16,110 bases of DNA. It comes from Alphaproteobacteria bacterium. GTDB lineage: Bacteria > Pseudomonadota > Alphaproteobacteria > UBA1280 > UBA12223. The notes beneath the pieces were generated by a model that made no database searches, had not been told where the DNA came from, and worked only from the letters and a program-made list of their open reading frames with translations. A program made the translations under genes and the position numbers. How positions within the stretch are numbered: position 1 is the first letter of the stretch; the number at the start of each line of letters is the position of its first letter. Below are positions 6,505-13,807 of this stretch, in pieces. The DNA is taken from assembly GCA_003450915.1 (NCBI GenBank), contig DMEM01000057.1:1-16110 (forward strand). Direction: 5' to 3'.

Positions 6505-7524
6505 ATGAATACGCAAATTAATAAAGAAATCCCATCTAAGGATCTTATGGCTTTCGCTAATTCTTCAGTTGAAGGGTTTAAAGAGGCAATTAAAGAAGCC
6601 AAAACTTCTTTTGACACTTCAACTGCCTTGGCAAGTAGCTATAAAAAGCAGATGGAAGAAGTGGGTTCTATGATTGGTATGGCTAGAGTATGCACTCAGC
6701 TAGCTAAAATCAAAGCCAATCTGCCAATTTCAACAAAGCTTTATAATGACATTAAGTCTAAAGAAGAAATTGCTTTAACTTGGCTGCGTGGAGATAAAAT
6801 AACAGCAGCAGAAGATAAACTTGCTGAAGTTGAAGAAGCATTCGCAAAACCAGAAATCTCACAAAAAGAGGTTCTTCATTGGGTTCTTCAAGTTGAAGAC
6901 CATAAGAAGATCATTCATAACTACAAAGCTTGTGCTACTACCGACAAGACATCAGCTTATCTGTTGAACCTTCAAAGCTTTATTCGTCAAGAAGAGTTTA
7001 AAGAGGTTCTTAAGCTGATTGATGCAGATATGGAGCAAGGCGACCTTAAACTTCTGTTAGAGTACAATATTGAACGTTTAGAAAATATGGTTGCTATTGC
7101 AGAAGAAAATATGGCGGAAGCTAAAAAACTGGCTGAAAGTGGCAATTTGATGGATCTTTGCAGAGCATTAGCACCTTTAGTTGGTCGTGCTTATATTAGT
7201 GTTAAAATGAATGGTCCTCAGAGCTTGAGAACAGCGCTGGTTACAAATATCAATTCAACCGAAGAGTTAGCTCTTAAATACTATCGTAACTACGATATTA
7301 ATGGTGCTAAAAACAAGTTAAAAATTGCTGAAAGTCTTTTGGCAAAAGGAGATTTTGATCGAGTTCAGATTCTATCATTTACCGCTAAGATGAAATGGCA
7401 TCGTCGTAATCTTGAGCGTTACACCGATGTAGACTCTATTCATAAAAAAATTGTACAACTTGGAAATTCATTGGCGATGTTTGAAAACTCTCCAACTTAT
7501 GATGAACTACTGCATTGTGCATAA
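6505..7524 (+). CDS. Helical protein with two tandem copies of the same ~165-residue unit
   Basis: I do not recognise this 339-residue protein, but it is internally duplicated and homologous to the preceding gene. Copy 1 spans about 14-180 and copy 2 about 183-339. Landmarks pair up: G54-x6-R61 with G213-x6-R220; the segment from I83 (IKSKEEIALTWLRGDKI) with that from I249 (INSTEELALKYYRNYDI); KLAEVEEAFAK (105-115) with KLKIAESLLAK (271-281); H133 and Y140 with H299 and Y306. It is predicted all-helical, soluble and without a signal peptide. I chose ATG 6505 because GGAG lies eight bases upstream; a TTG at 6475 in frame has no ribosome site and falls in a hairpin. A strong terminator follows. 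Function is unknown; scaffold or binding roles are guesses. Confidence 0.9.
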   Translation: MNTQINKEIPSKDLMAFANSSVEGFKEAIKEAKTSFDTSTALASSYKKQMEEVGSMIGMARVCTQLAKIKANLPISTKLYNDIKSKEEIALTWLRGDKITAAEDKLAEVEEAFAKPEISQKEVLHWVLQVEDHKKIIHNYKACATTDKTSAYLLNLQSFIRQEEFKEVLKLIDADMEQGDLKLLLEYNIERLENMVAIAEENMAEAKKLAESGNLMDLCRALAPLVGRAYISVKMNGPQSLRTALVTNINSTEELALKYYRNYDINGAKNKLKIAESLLAKGDFDRVQILSFTAKMKWHRRNLERYTDVDSIHKKIVQLGNSLAMFENSPTYDELLHCA

Positions 7525-7548
7525 TTAAACCTTAATATCGTAAAACTA

Positions 7549-7576
7549 AAAAGCCCGGCAATTCCGGGCTTTTTTC
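7549..7576 (+). terminator. Strong terminator after the 339-residue repeat protein
   Basis: AAGCCCGG (7551-7558) pairs with CCGGGCTT (7564-7571) around a CAATT loop, followed by a T-run to about 7575. A-T pairs extend the stem outward. Confidence 0.9.
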
Positions 7577-7590
7577 TTTATCATTGATAT

Positions 7591-7621
7591 AAAAAAGAAA
7601 AGCCACCATGAGGTGGCTTTT
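7591..7621 (-). terminator. Terminator of trxA, convergent with the previous unit
   Basis: AAAAGCCACC (7598-7607) pairs with GGTGGCTTTT (7612-7621) around ATGA. On the minus strand the stem is followed by more T-rich sequence (7600-7591). It lies about 20 bases past the trxA stop, back to back with the plus-strand terminator at 7549-7576. Confidence 0.88.
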
Positions 7622-7639
7622 GCTATATAAAATACTTAA

Positions 7640-7957
7640 TTAAGCTTTTTCATTAATCCAGCTTTGAAGATCAGCTTGTGGCATGAAACCTGATTTAGCA
7701 TCAATTGCTTCACCGTCTTTAAACATGATTAAAGTAGGGATGCCTCTAACACCAAATTTAGTTGGAGTTTCTGGGTTTTCTTCAATATTAATTTTTACAA
7801 AGTCAATAGCTTCATTTTCTGTAGCTGTAGCTTCAAAAACAGGCATTAGCTGCTTACAAGGACCACACCATGGAGCCCAGAAATCAACGATAGTAATAGA
7901 ACCGCTGTCAATAACATCTTGTTGGAAGTTTGAATCTGTTGTTTGTTTTAATGCCAT
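7640..7957 (-). CDS. trxA: Thioredoxin
   Basis: Cytoplasmic thiol-disulfide reductant. From the chosen start, MALKQTTDSN, it is 105 residues, the classical TrxA length. The active site WCGPC places the redox cysteines at C31 and C34, and GIPT supplies the cis-proline at P74. D25 in VDFWAPW is the usual buried aspartate. An upstream in-frame ATG at 7979-7981 would add eight residues, but AAAGGAA lies just before the 7957 start at good spacing and the family start matches. It has its own promoter and terminator, so it can be expressed apart from the upstream envelope-redox genes. Confidence 0.97.
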   Translation of the reverse strand: MALKQTTDSNFQQDVIDSGSITIVDFWAPWCGPCKQLMPVFEATATENEAIDFVKINIEENPETPTKFGVRGIPTLIMFKDGEAIDAKSGFMPQADLQSWINEKA

Positions 7958-8020
7958 TGTGTTATTCCTTTCAATATTCATTAAAATTATATTTTATTCT
8001 AAATTTAAATTACCTATAAA

Positions 8021-8049
8021 AGTTTAAAATCATTCAATGATAATGTCAA
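8021..8049 (-). promoter_or_regulatory. Promoter of trxA
   Basis: On the minus strand a perfect TTGACA (8049-8044), 17 bases, then TAAACT (8026-8021), giving a leader of about 55 bases. It has the same hexamers and spacing as the proposed radA promoter. Confidence 0.6.
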
Positions 8050-8066
8050 TCATTAAATTTATAACA

Positions 8067-8085
8067 TTGCTTAAAAAATAAGCAA
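8067..8085 (-). terminator. Possible weak terminator/hairpin after the CSSC DsbA-like gene
   Basis: TTGCTTA (8067-8073) pairs with TAAGCAA (8079-8085) around AAAAA. On the minus strand there is no clean T-run after the stem, so this is at best a weak terminator or an mRNA 3'-end hairpin. Confidence 0.3.
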
Positions 8086-8092
8086 CGGGCAT

Positions 8093-8863
8093 TTATAAAT
8101 TATTTAAATATACAGTGATATCTTTTAGATTATATTTAGATTTTGGATTATCAGAAAACATTCTATTGTTAATAAAAATAGCATATGATGTTACATCAAG
8201 GTGTTCTGCTTGAGCAATGTCTTTTGCTAGGTTATGTAATATTGCATCAGTACTAACGGTTATAGCTCTTCTAAAGCTTCTTAAAGACACTCCAGACTTT
8301 TCTAAATTATTAATAATATCATTTAAATTATTGCTTGCTGTAGTTAGCTGTTTTTCTCTAAATTCGAAAAACTTATTTTCTTTTGCTGCAACTAATGAAG
8401 CGATATTAGCGATATGTAAGCTTTTTTCAGGCTCTACATTGTTAAGTTTGCTTATTAGCTTAACATTTACATTGTCTTTTAAAATTCTGTGTGCAAAGTT
8501 TGCATCAACTAAACAACTAGAACAACCAAAATCAATAAATTCAACGGCAGTTATAATGCCCTGTTTATTTTTAATAGGGTTATGGTCATAAATTTTTAAA
8601 GCACCTTCTTGGATAGACTCGTCAAACTCAACCTTTACCGTTGTTTCTTGCTCTAGAATTTTTTTATCAAGCTTTTCTTGTAATAGCTGGATGTTTTGAT
8701 CAATAGAAATGGTTGATTGCTTTACAGTCTTTTCTGGCTCTTTTTTATAAGAACTTAAATCCATAGCAACACGCATAATCATTAGCATTAGACCTAAAGT
8801 AAAAATTGCTACACCTAAATAAAATCCTTTAGTTGAAAATAAAGAGTTTTGATCGTTTTGCAT
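8093..8863 (-). CDS. Membrane-anchored divergent DsbA-like protein (CSSC, no cis-proline)
   Basis: Thioredoxin-fold protein of the DsbA type, anchored to the inner membrane and facing the periplasm. Residues about 14-34 form an N-terminal membrane segment, and 40-90 a charged, partly helical linker. The fold begins at ITAVEFIDFGCSSC (C114, C117), parallel to ITIVEFSDFECPFC in the neighbouring gene. The helical insert follows (HIANIASLVAAKENKFFEF). Where DsbA has G-T-P before the FLING-like strand, this protein has T225-S226-Y227, so the cis-proline is replaced. That should alter substrate release and redox properties. The start at 8863 is supported by AAGGAAATTGCT before the ATG. It lies 40 bases after the lipoprotein gene, in the same unit. 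The exact role (oxidase, isomerase or non-redox binding) cannot be told. Confidence 0.8.
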   Translation of the reverse strand: MQNDQNSLFSTKGFYLGVAIFTLGLMLMIMRVAMDLSSYKKEPEKTVKQSTISIDQNIQLLQEKLDKKILEQETTVKVEFDESIQEGALKIYDHNPIKNKQGIITAVEFIDFGCSSCLVDANFAHRILKDNVNVKLISKLNNVEPEKSLHIANIASLVAAKENKFFEFREKQLTTASNNLNDIINNLEKSGVSLRSFRRAITVSTDAILHNLAKDIAQAEHLDVTSYAIFINNRMFSDNPKSKYNLKDITVYLNNL

Positions 8864-8903
8864 AGCAATTTCCTTTTTAAATATGATGCTTAAGTAATGA
8901 TTA

Positions 8904-9653
8904 TTATTTTTTCATGTTGTCTAGAACTTGTTCAATAACTTTAACAAACTCTGATTCTGGTAAAGCACCGCTTACCGCAACACCGTTGATTAAGAAATAA
9001 GGTGTACCTGAAATACCTAGCTCTTGAGCTTGTTTCATATCAAATGCTAGTTTATTAGCTGCTTTTTCTGAAGCCATGTCTGCTTTGAATTTTTCAATAT
9101 CTAAACCAAGATCTTTAGCAATTTTAAGATATGTTTCTTCGCTTAGATTTGTTTGGTTAGCAAAAATTTCATCGTGGAATTCCCAGAATTTACCTTGCTC
9201 GTTTGCCGCAATAGAAGCTAAAGATGAGCTTTCAGCATTTTTATGAAAGTCTAGAGGAAGGTGTTTAAAACCAACTTTAATTTTACCTTTATATCTTTCT
9301 AGTAACGCATCCATTGTTGGAGTTACTCTTTGGCAGAATGGGCACTCAAAATCACTGAATTCAACAATAGTAATAACAGCGTTTGCATCACCTTTAACAG
9401 GTGTTAATTCATCTAATTCAAATTTAATAGGGTTAGTAAATTTATCTTCCATCGCTTTTTTTTGCTGTTCAGCTTGCATTTTAGCCATGTAGTTGTTTAC
9501 TTCTTGTAAAATTTTACCAGGGTTTTCTTCAATGTAATTATCAATAATTAATTTTACTTGGTCTTCTGTCATAACTGCTTGTTTATTATTTGCGTCATTA
9601 TGACAAGCTGTTAGAGCTGTTGTTGCAACTAGTAAAGTTAGTAGTTTTTTCAT
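8904..9653 (-). CDS. DsbA-family lipoprotein, periplasmic thiol:disulfide oxidoreductase
   Basis: Predicted periplasmic lipoprotein that forms or shuffles disulfides in exported proteins. The N-terminus is a lipoprotein signal with lipobox LTAC, acylated cysteine C17. A helical stretch at about 28-70 precedes the thioredoxin fold, which starts near VITIVEFSDFECPFCQ (C104, C107; CPFC). The helical domain follows, and GTPYFLING gives cis-proline P218. This layout (N-terminal helical arm, CPFC, 249 residues) matches the DsbA/Com1-like group common in Alphaproteobacteria and Rickettsiales. AGGA precedes the ATG. It is 50 bases downstream of the ApbE gene and 40 upstream of the divergent DsbA-like gene. 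No DsbB partner is in the window. Confidence 0.93.
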   Translation of the reverse strand: MKKLLTLLVATTALTACHNDANNKQAVMTEDQVKLIIDNYIEENPGKILQEVNNYMAKMQAEQQKKAMEDKFTNPIKFELDELTPVKGDANAVITIVEFSDFECPFCQRVTPTMDALLERYKGKIKVGFKHLPLDFHKNAESSSLASIAANEQGKFWEFHDEIFANQTNLSEETYLKIAKDLGLDIEKFKADMASEKAANKLAFDMKQAQELGISGTPYFLINGVAVSGALPESEFVKVIEQVLDNMKK

Positions 9654-9703
9654 TATTTTTTCCTATTCTTAGTTTTTTCGTTTAAAAAATACTCTAAAAA
9701 GTA

Positions 9704-10588
9704 TTATAAACTAAAATTTTTCATTTTGCAATTATCAGTTAAATTAAAAACAGTCAGCTTGTCTGCCTCTTGCTTAACTATACTGATATGTTTTTTATTG
9801 CTAGTAATAGAAGTTATTAAACTGTCATCTAAAAATACTGCAGTTGAGTATGCATCGGCTAATGTTGCACTGTTTGCAATTACTGTAATTGATTTTTCTG
9901 CTTGAGTTGGCCAACCTGTATTACCATTAATTAAATGACCATATTTTTTACCATTAAAGTTATAGTAATTATATAAATTGCTAGATGTTGCTATTGCATA
10001 TTCTGTTAAATCACAGTTAATGCTTTTGTTGTTAGAGCCTAAACCAACAATCCAATTTTGATTAAACTTTTTACCAGATATTAACAAATCACCGCCTGCA
10101 TTGACTATGAAGTTATTAATGTTATTTTTTTTTAAAACTTCTGCAACTTTATCAATTCCATAGCCTTTAGCGATCGCATAAAGATTTATAGATTTATTAT
10201 CTAAAGCTTGTTTTAAGTCATTTTCATCTGGAATAGTTTTTATGGTTTTATTTGTTTTATCAAATTGCCATAAAGAAATTACATCCCCTAAATAAGGAGA
10301 GAACGCTCCGTTAGATTCTTCTTGAATTTCTAACGCCAAATTGTAGATATCTTTAATCTCTTGATTATTTATATCAAGAGGGCCTTTAAATAAACTTTCT
10401 ACTCTTTTAAATTCAGAGAATGCTTTATTAAAAACTTCTTGATTAAAGTTTTCCTCAGCAATACTAATAGTTAAATTAGTACCCATAGCATAAAAAGTCT
10501 CAGATTCTACAGTTCTTTTATTTGAAAGAGTTAGCACTGAAAGTAAAATGGCAATACCTGCAGTAAGAGCAACTTTGTTTTTTAACAT
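9704..10588 (-). CDS. apbE: ApbE-family FAD:protein FMN transferase
   Basis: Transfers FMN from FAD to a threonine of exported or membrane proteins (for example Nqr/Rnf subunits), using magnesium at the periplasmic face. Family motifs in order: FYAMGTNLTI (32-41), RVESLF, NGAFSPYLGDVISLW (93-107), AIAKGYGIDKV (138-148), NAGGDLLISG (163-172), IATSSNLYNYY (199-209), HLINGNTGWP (218-227) and ATLADAYSTA (241-250), the metal- and flavin-binding region. Residues 5-21 are a signal peptide or anchor; there is no lipobox cysteine, unlike many ApbE proteins. At 294 residues it is slightly short. The ATG follows the nuclease stop by one base (TAATATG), with no good ribosome site, so translation is probably coupled. 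No obvious flavinylation target gene is nearby. Confidence 0.94.
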   Translation of the reverse strand: MLKNKVALTAGIAILLSVLTLSNKRTVESETFYAMGTNLTISIAEENFNQEVFNKAFSEFKRVESLFKGPLDINNQEIKDIYNLALEIQEESNGAFSPYLGDVISLWQFDKTNKTIKTIPDENDLKQALDNKSINLYAIAKGYGIDKVAEVLKKNNINNFIVNAGGDLLISGKKFNQNWIVGLGSNNKSINCDLTEYAIATSSNLYNYYNFNGKKYGHLINGNTGWPTQAEKSITVIANSATLADAYSTAVFLDDSLITSITSNKKHISIVKQEADKLTVFNLTDNCKMKNFSL

Positions 10589-10589
10589 A

Positions 10590-11348
10590 TTAATTTAAAA
10601 TTTCTATTTGTTGTGGATGTGTCACGCTAATTAAAGCTCCATTTACAGGTCTTAAAATACCTCTAATTCGTAGCTTTTTATTTAAGTAAGCAGTTTCTGG
10701 GTTGATGTTCTTTTTAGTGAAATATTTTAGATACTTATCATTTATTTCTACTGAGAAATCATTCCTCCAATTATGCCCAAAATTTAAAAATGTTTTATTT
10801 CTTACTTTTGTAACTCCAATAACGTTACCATCAAAAGTTTGGTATTTACCAAATCTGAATCTTTCAACTGGTTTAGTAGAGTTAGCGTCTTGAGTTTGCC
10901 AACGTTTATGACTCCATAGGCCACGTTTTTTATTTCTAGCTTCATCTTCAGCAATTTTTAATTCATCAAACTTACTAATATTATTTGGGAATGAGTACAA
11001 ATGTGCAAAACCAGACTGTAACATTTCTTTATTTACAAAAGTTCCATCTTTTAAATAGACATAAGCTAAAAGGCGTTTGTATTTATCTTTTTTTTCTTCA
11101 TCAAATTTTAAAATAACTTCTTTTTTGTTTACTAGTTTTTCTAATTCTTTTTTTGCTTTGATAGCATATGGTTCTGAAGATTTGTTCTTTTTTGCTGTCT
11201 CTGGTGTATTAATATTTAATAGTCTTACTTTTTTACCATCTGTTGTAGTGAAAGTGTCTCCATCATAAACGTACTTTACAGTTTCGGCATGTGCAAAATT
11301 AAAGTTAATAGTTACTAGAAAAAATAGAGTGTAAAAAGTCTTTTTCAT
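10590..11348 (-). CDS. Secreted thermonuclease (SNase-like) with C-terminal extension
   Basis: Staphylococcal-nuclease-fold phosphodiesterase, likely exported. Residues 1-21 are a Sec signal ending AHA. The OB-fold nuclease follows at about 22-145, with DGDTF (D29, D31), VRLLNINTPE (R42, E50) and YKRLLAYV (R92), matching the two catalytic arginines and the glutamate of the family. The aspartate before TPE in S. aureus nuclease is asparagine here, a frequent variant. Residues about 160-252 form a second beta-rich segment with LNFGHNWRNDFSVEI and a closing VTHPQQIEIL. I recall this extension from alphaproteobacterial homologues. AAGGAA lies about ten bases before the ATG. First gene of the cluster reading to 8093. 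Confidence 0.9.
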   Translation of the reverse strand: MKKTFYTLFFLVTINFNFAHAETVKYVYDGDTFTTTDGKKVRLLNINTPETAKKNKSSEPYAIKAKKELEKLVNKKEVILKFDEEKKDKYKRLLAYVYLKDGTFVNKEMLQSGFAHLYSFPNNISKFDELKIAEDEARNKKRGLWSHKRWQTQDANSTKPVERFRFGKYQTFDGNVIGVTKVRNKTFLNFGHNWRNDFSVEINDKYLKYFTKKNINPETAYLNKKLRIRGILRPVNGALISVTHPQQIEILN

Positions 11349-11443
11349 TATGATTATTCCTTGAAATCTGGTTGTTATTAAATAAAGGTTAACATATAAA
11401 TATAAAATATTTAAACTCTTTTCTTAAATATAATATAAAAGCA

Positions 11444-11473
11444 TTGCACATAATAAAAATATTATGTTATAAT
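11444..11473 (+). promoter_or_regulatory. Promoter of ftsB and the HD-GYP gene, overlapped by an inverted repeat
   Basis: TTGCAC (11444-11449), 18-base spacer, perfect TATAAT (11468-11473); transcription would begin near 11480. An inverted repeat GTTATAA (11466-11472) and TTATAAC (11481-11487), 8 bases apart, covers the -10 and the start site, a position suited to repression. Confidence 0.6.
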
Positions 11474-11520
11474 TTAACAGTTATAACAATAATCTAAAAT
11501 TAATTAGGAACATTCAAGTT

Positions 11521-11847
11521 TTGCTTAATTTCGCAAGGTTCAAAAAAAACTATGATGTAAAAAACTACATTGTAAGTACAATCTTAATATTATGTTTTTT
11601 CTATGGCTTTTATCAGTTATTTTCTGATAGAGGTTTATTTACTTTATACAAAGTTAGTAAAGAGCTAGAACAGCAAAAGCAAGAAAACGAACTTCTTAAA
11701 AAAAGACAAGAATATTTAGAATCAAGAGTTTCTAAATTAGAAGAAAAGAATAAAGACTTTGACTACGATTATTTAGAAGAAATTGTTAGAGATAGGTTAG
11801 GTGTTATCAAAAAGTCTGAAAAAGTTATTTACATTGAGAAAGAATAA
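11521..11847 (+). CDS. ftsB: FtsB/DivIC-like septum formation initiator
   Basis: Small bitopic division protein of the FtsB-FtsL-FtsQ type. Its 108 residues comprise a short cytoplasmic N-terminus, a membrane segment about 16-34, the RGL motif right after it (S35-D36-R37-G38-L39), a periplasmic coiled coil about 42-78 (ELEQQKQENELLKKRQ), and the C-terminal LEEIVRDRLGVIKKSEKVI that matches the family's 'LxExARxxLGLVxPxEVVI' region. The start is TTG at 11521, with AGGAA ten bases upstream. There is no in-frame ATG before the membrane segment, so TTG is required. It is followed 16 bases later by the HD-GYP receptor, so the two are probably cotranscribed. Confidence 0.88.
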   Translation: MLNFARFKKNYDVKNYIVSTILILCFFYGFYQLFSDRGLFTLYKVSKELEQQKQENELLKKRQEYLESRVSKLEEKNKDFDYDYLEEIVRDRLGVIKKSEKVIYIEKE

Positions 11848-11863
11848 AGGAGTTTAGTAAATT

Positions 11864-13405
11864 ATGGAAAGTTGTTTTAGGAAGAGTTTTCTTATTAGAG
11901 GTGCATTTTTAGCATTTATTATTTCATCAGCTGTTATTCTGGTAGCTTACTCAATTGCAGATGCTAAGTTAGAATATGATATTCAGTATTTAAATAAAAG
12001 AACATCTCTTCAATTAGATATTGAAAAAGAGAGAGTTTCATCTTGGTTAAGAACTACAGAAGGTTATGGAGAGGATTTTGTTAATGCAGAGCCTTTAAGA
12101 ACATTTGTAGTTGCTTTAGCAACTAGTGATTCTATAGAAAAAAATAAAAAGTTTTTAGAAGATGAGAGAGAGTATATTCAAACAGTATTAGATGGCTTTG
12201 TTTACCAAAACTCATTAAAAAGAAGTAGCTTAATTGCAGGAACTGGAGAGGTATTTTTGCATTCTGGTTATGATGGAAAGCTTTCAAAAGAGCAAAAGCA
12301 AACAGCACTAGCAGTAATTGCTGAAAGTAAGCTACAATATATTCCTGTAAAAAAAGAAAACGGTGACTTGGTTATAGAAATCTTTAAGCCAATTTATGGT
12401 TTTGTTGTTGATGATTTACCTGTTGCAGTACTGCATATGGCAATTAATTTAGATATTGATTTTATTAATTTAATTACAAATGACTTACCAGTTGAGGGTT
12501 CAGAACAAATTATTTTATGGCAAAAGCATGGTAAATCTATTGAGGCTATTAAATATGATACAAAGCAAGAAAAGCTAGACTTAGTAAGCTTTGATGAGCG
12601 TGATGTTGGCTTTTATAGAGCAAATGAAGATCAGCAATTTTATAATACTGAAAAGATTGAAGGTTCTCCTTTATTCTTAACATTAATTGCAAGTAGACAT
12701 GACTCTTTAAAAGCTTATGAAACATACATACAAAACCTAACAGTTATTGTTGTTCTTGTTATTATTTCATTGTTAATTCTTGCTTGGGGTGTTTACTCTA
12801 AAGTTATTGTAAGAAAATACAAACAGGAATTAGAATATAAAGAGAGACTTGCAAAACAAGCTGAAAAAACAGTATCAGCTTTAGTAAAAACATTAGAGCT
12901 GAGAGATCCTTATCTTGCAGGACATTACTCTAATGTAAAGGATATTGCTTTAAAAATAGCAGAAGAAATGAATCTTTCAACAGATGATATTTCAACATTA
13001 AGATACTCAGCATTATTAGCTGGTATTGGTAAAATTGCAATTCCTAAAAGTATTTTAACAAAGCCAGAAAAGCTAACAGCAGAAGAAACAAAAATTATGC
13101 AATCACATGTTAGTTTTGCAGAAGAAATTTTAGAAGATATGGATTTTGATTTTCCAATTAAAGATGTTGTGTCGCAAATGTATGAGCGATTAGATGGCTC
13201 GGGCTATCCTAGAGCTTTAAGTGGAACAGAAATTAATAAACTATCTCGCATTTTAGCTGTTTGTGATGTTTTCTGTGCTCTTCGCTCTCCAAGGGCTTAT
13301 AGAGAAGACAAAACAGAACAGCAAGCTTTAGAAATAATGCAAAATGATATCGCATTATTTGATGCTGAAGCTCTAACTATGTTATTTAAAGTAATTAATA
13401 AGTAG
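11864..13405 (+). CDS. Two-TM sensor with degenerate HD-GYP domain
   Basis: Inner-membrane receptor-like protein, 513 residues. TM1 is about 11-31, the periplasmic sensor region about 32-290 (possibly Cache-like), TM2 about 291-311, then a short coiled linker and an HD-GYP region about 335-513. HD-GYP enzymes hydrolyse cyclic-di-GMP using a metal centre. Here H354 (GHYSNV), H415 and D468 remain, but the hallmark HD is A386-G387 (LLAGIGKIAIP), and the later HH pair is M439-Y440 (MYERLDGSGYP). The GYP loop itself is kept. Catalysis is therefore doubtful; it may bind a ligand or a partner instead. From memory, similar degenerate HD-GYP proteins occur in Rhodospirillales-like alphaproteobacteria (unchecked). 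The start has AAAGGAG 11 bases upstream and shares the ftsB promoter. Confidence 0.85.
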   Translation: MESCFRKSFLIRGAFLAFIISSAVILVAYSIADAKLEYDIQYLNKRTSLQLDIEKERVSSWLRTTEGYGEDFVNAEPLRTFVVALATSDSIEKNKKFLEDEREYIQTVLDGFVYQNSLKRSSLIAGTGEVFLHSGYDGKLSKEQKQTALAVIAESKLQYIPVKKENGDLVIEIFKPIYGFVVDDLPVAVLHMAINLDIDFINLITNDLPVEGSEQIILWQKHGKSIEAIKYDTKQEKLDLVSFDERDVGFYRANEDQQFYNTEKIEGSPLFLTLIASRHDSLKAYETYIQNLTVIVVLVIISLLILAWGVYSKVIVRKYKQELEYKERLAKQAEKTVSALVKTLELRDPYLAGHYSNVKDIALKIAEEMNLSTDDISTLRYSALLAGIGKIAIPKSILTKPEKLTAEETKIMQSHVSFAEEILEDMDFDFPIKDVVSQMYERLDGSGYPRALSGTEINKLSRILAVCDVFCALRSPRAYREDKTEQQALEIMQNDIALFDAEALTMLFKVINK

Positions 13406-13428
13406 CTATTATATTCACTAGTAAAAAG

Positions 13429-13461
13429 GCCTGAGTTAGTAGCTTAGGCTTTTTTATTTTT
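13429..13461 (+). terminator. Terminator of the ftsB-HD-GYP unit
   Basis: GCCTGAG (13429-13435) pairs with CTTAGGC (13443-13449), one G-U pair, loop of seven, followed by TTTTTT and more T-rich sequence. Confidence 0.85.
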
Positions 13462-13467
13462 TTAATC

Positions 13468-13496
13468 TTGCTATATAAATAGTATATTATTATAAT
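13468..13496 (+). promoter_or_regulatory. Promoter of the first small cysteine protein
   Basis: TTGCTA (13468-13473), 17-base spacer, perfect TATAAT (13491-13496); leader of about 43 bases. Confidence 0.7.
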
Positions 13497-13545
13497 AAAA
13501 AATCTAAGCCTTTTAAAGGTATTTCGTTTATGGAGTAAATTGCTT

Positions 13546-13785
13546 ATGATAGTGGGCAATAAGCTGGTAATTATTATTGCTCTGGTTAGTAATCGTTGGC
13601 ATTGGCAGCTAGTTGTTAAAAGTACAGGAGAGGCAATTAAACAGTCATTTAGCGGCTCAAGGTGCTATTGCCAAGAAAAAGAGATTTTAAATATTTCTTT
13701 AGCTGAGTTGCAGTTAGACTATAAGGGTGTTAAGTTTGAAGAGTCAGGTTGCAACAGGTGTACGTGCAATATCTCGAAAGTATAA
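13546..13785 (+). CDS. Small cysteine-containing protein, paralogue A (79 residues)
   Basis: I do not recognise this family. The protein has an N-terminal hydrophobic strand (LVIIIALV, 7-14), then NRWHWQLVV (W18-x-W20-Q21), then a cysteine-rich remainder: C40-x-C42 and C69-x2-C72-x-C74. The cysteine spacing suggests metal binding, but no known zinc finger fits. It aligns with the next gene at W-x-W-Q, at Y-x-Q-E (Y41-Q43-E44), and without gaps from there to Y59-x4-F64-E-E-S. I chose ATG 13546 because GGAG lies 10 bases upstream; a TTG at 13540 is only four bases from it. Its own promoter and terminator make it a single-gene unit. Confidence 0.78.
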   Translation: MIVGNKLVIIIALVSNRWHWQLVVKSTGEAIKQSFSGSRCYCQEKEILNISLAELQLDYKGVKFEESGCNRCTCNISKV

Positions 13786-13807
13786 ATTTAGCACTATGCT
13801 TATTTAA

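Noticed and set aside
7958..7981. Upstream ATG giving thioredoxin eight extra residues
   Set aside because: The AAAGGAA ribosome site lies between the two ATGs and matches the downstream start, which also gives the standard thioredoxin N-terminus.
10590..11348. Thermonuclease read as inactive because the Asp before TPE is Asn
   Set aside because: Asn at this position is common in family members, and both catalytic arginines and the glutamate are present.
13540..13545. TTG start for small cysteine protein A
   Set aside because: Only four bases from GGAG; ATG 13546 is a better start codon and position.
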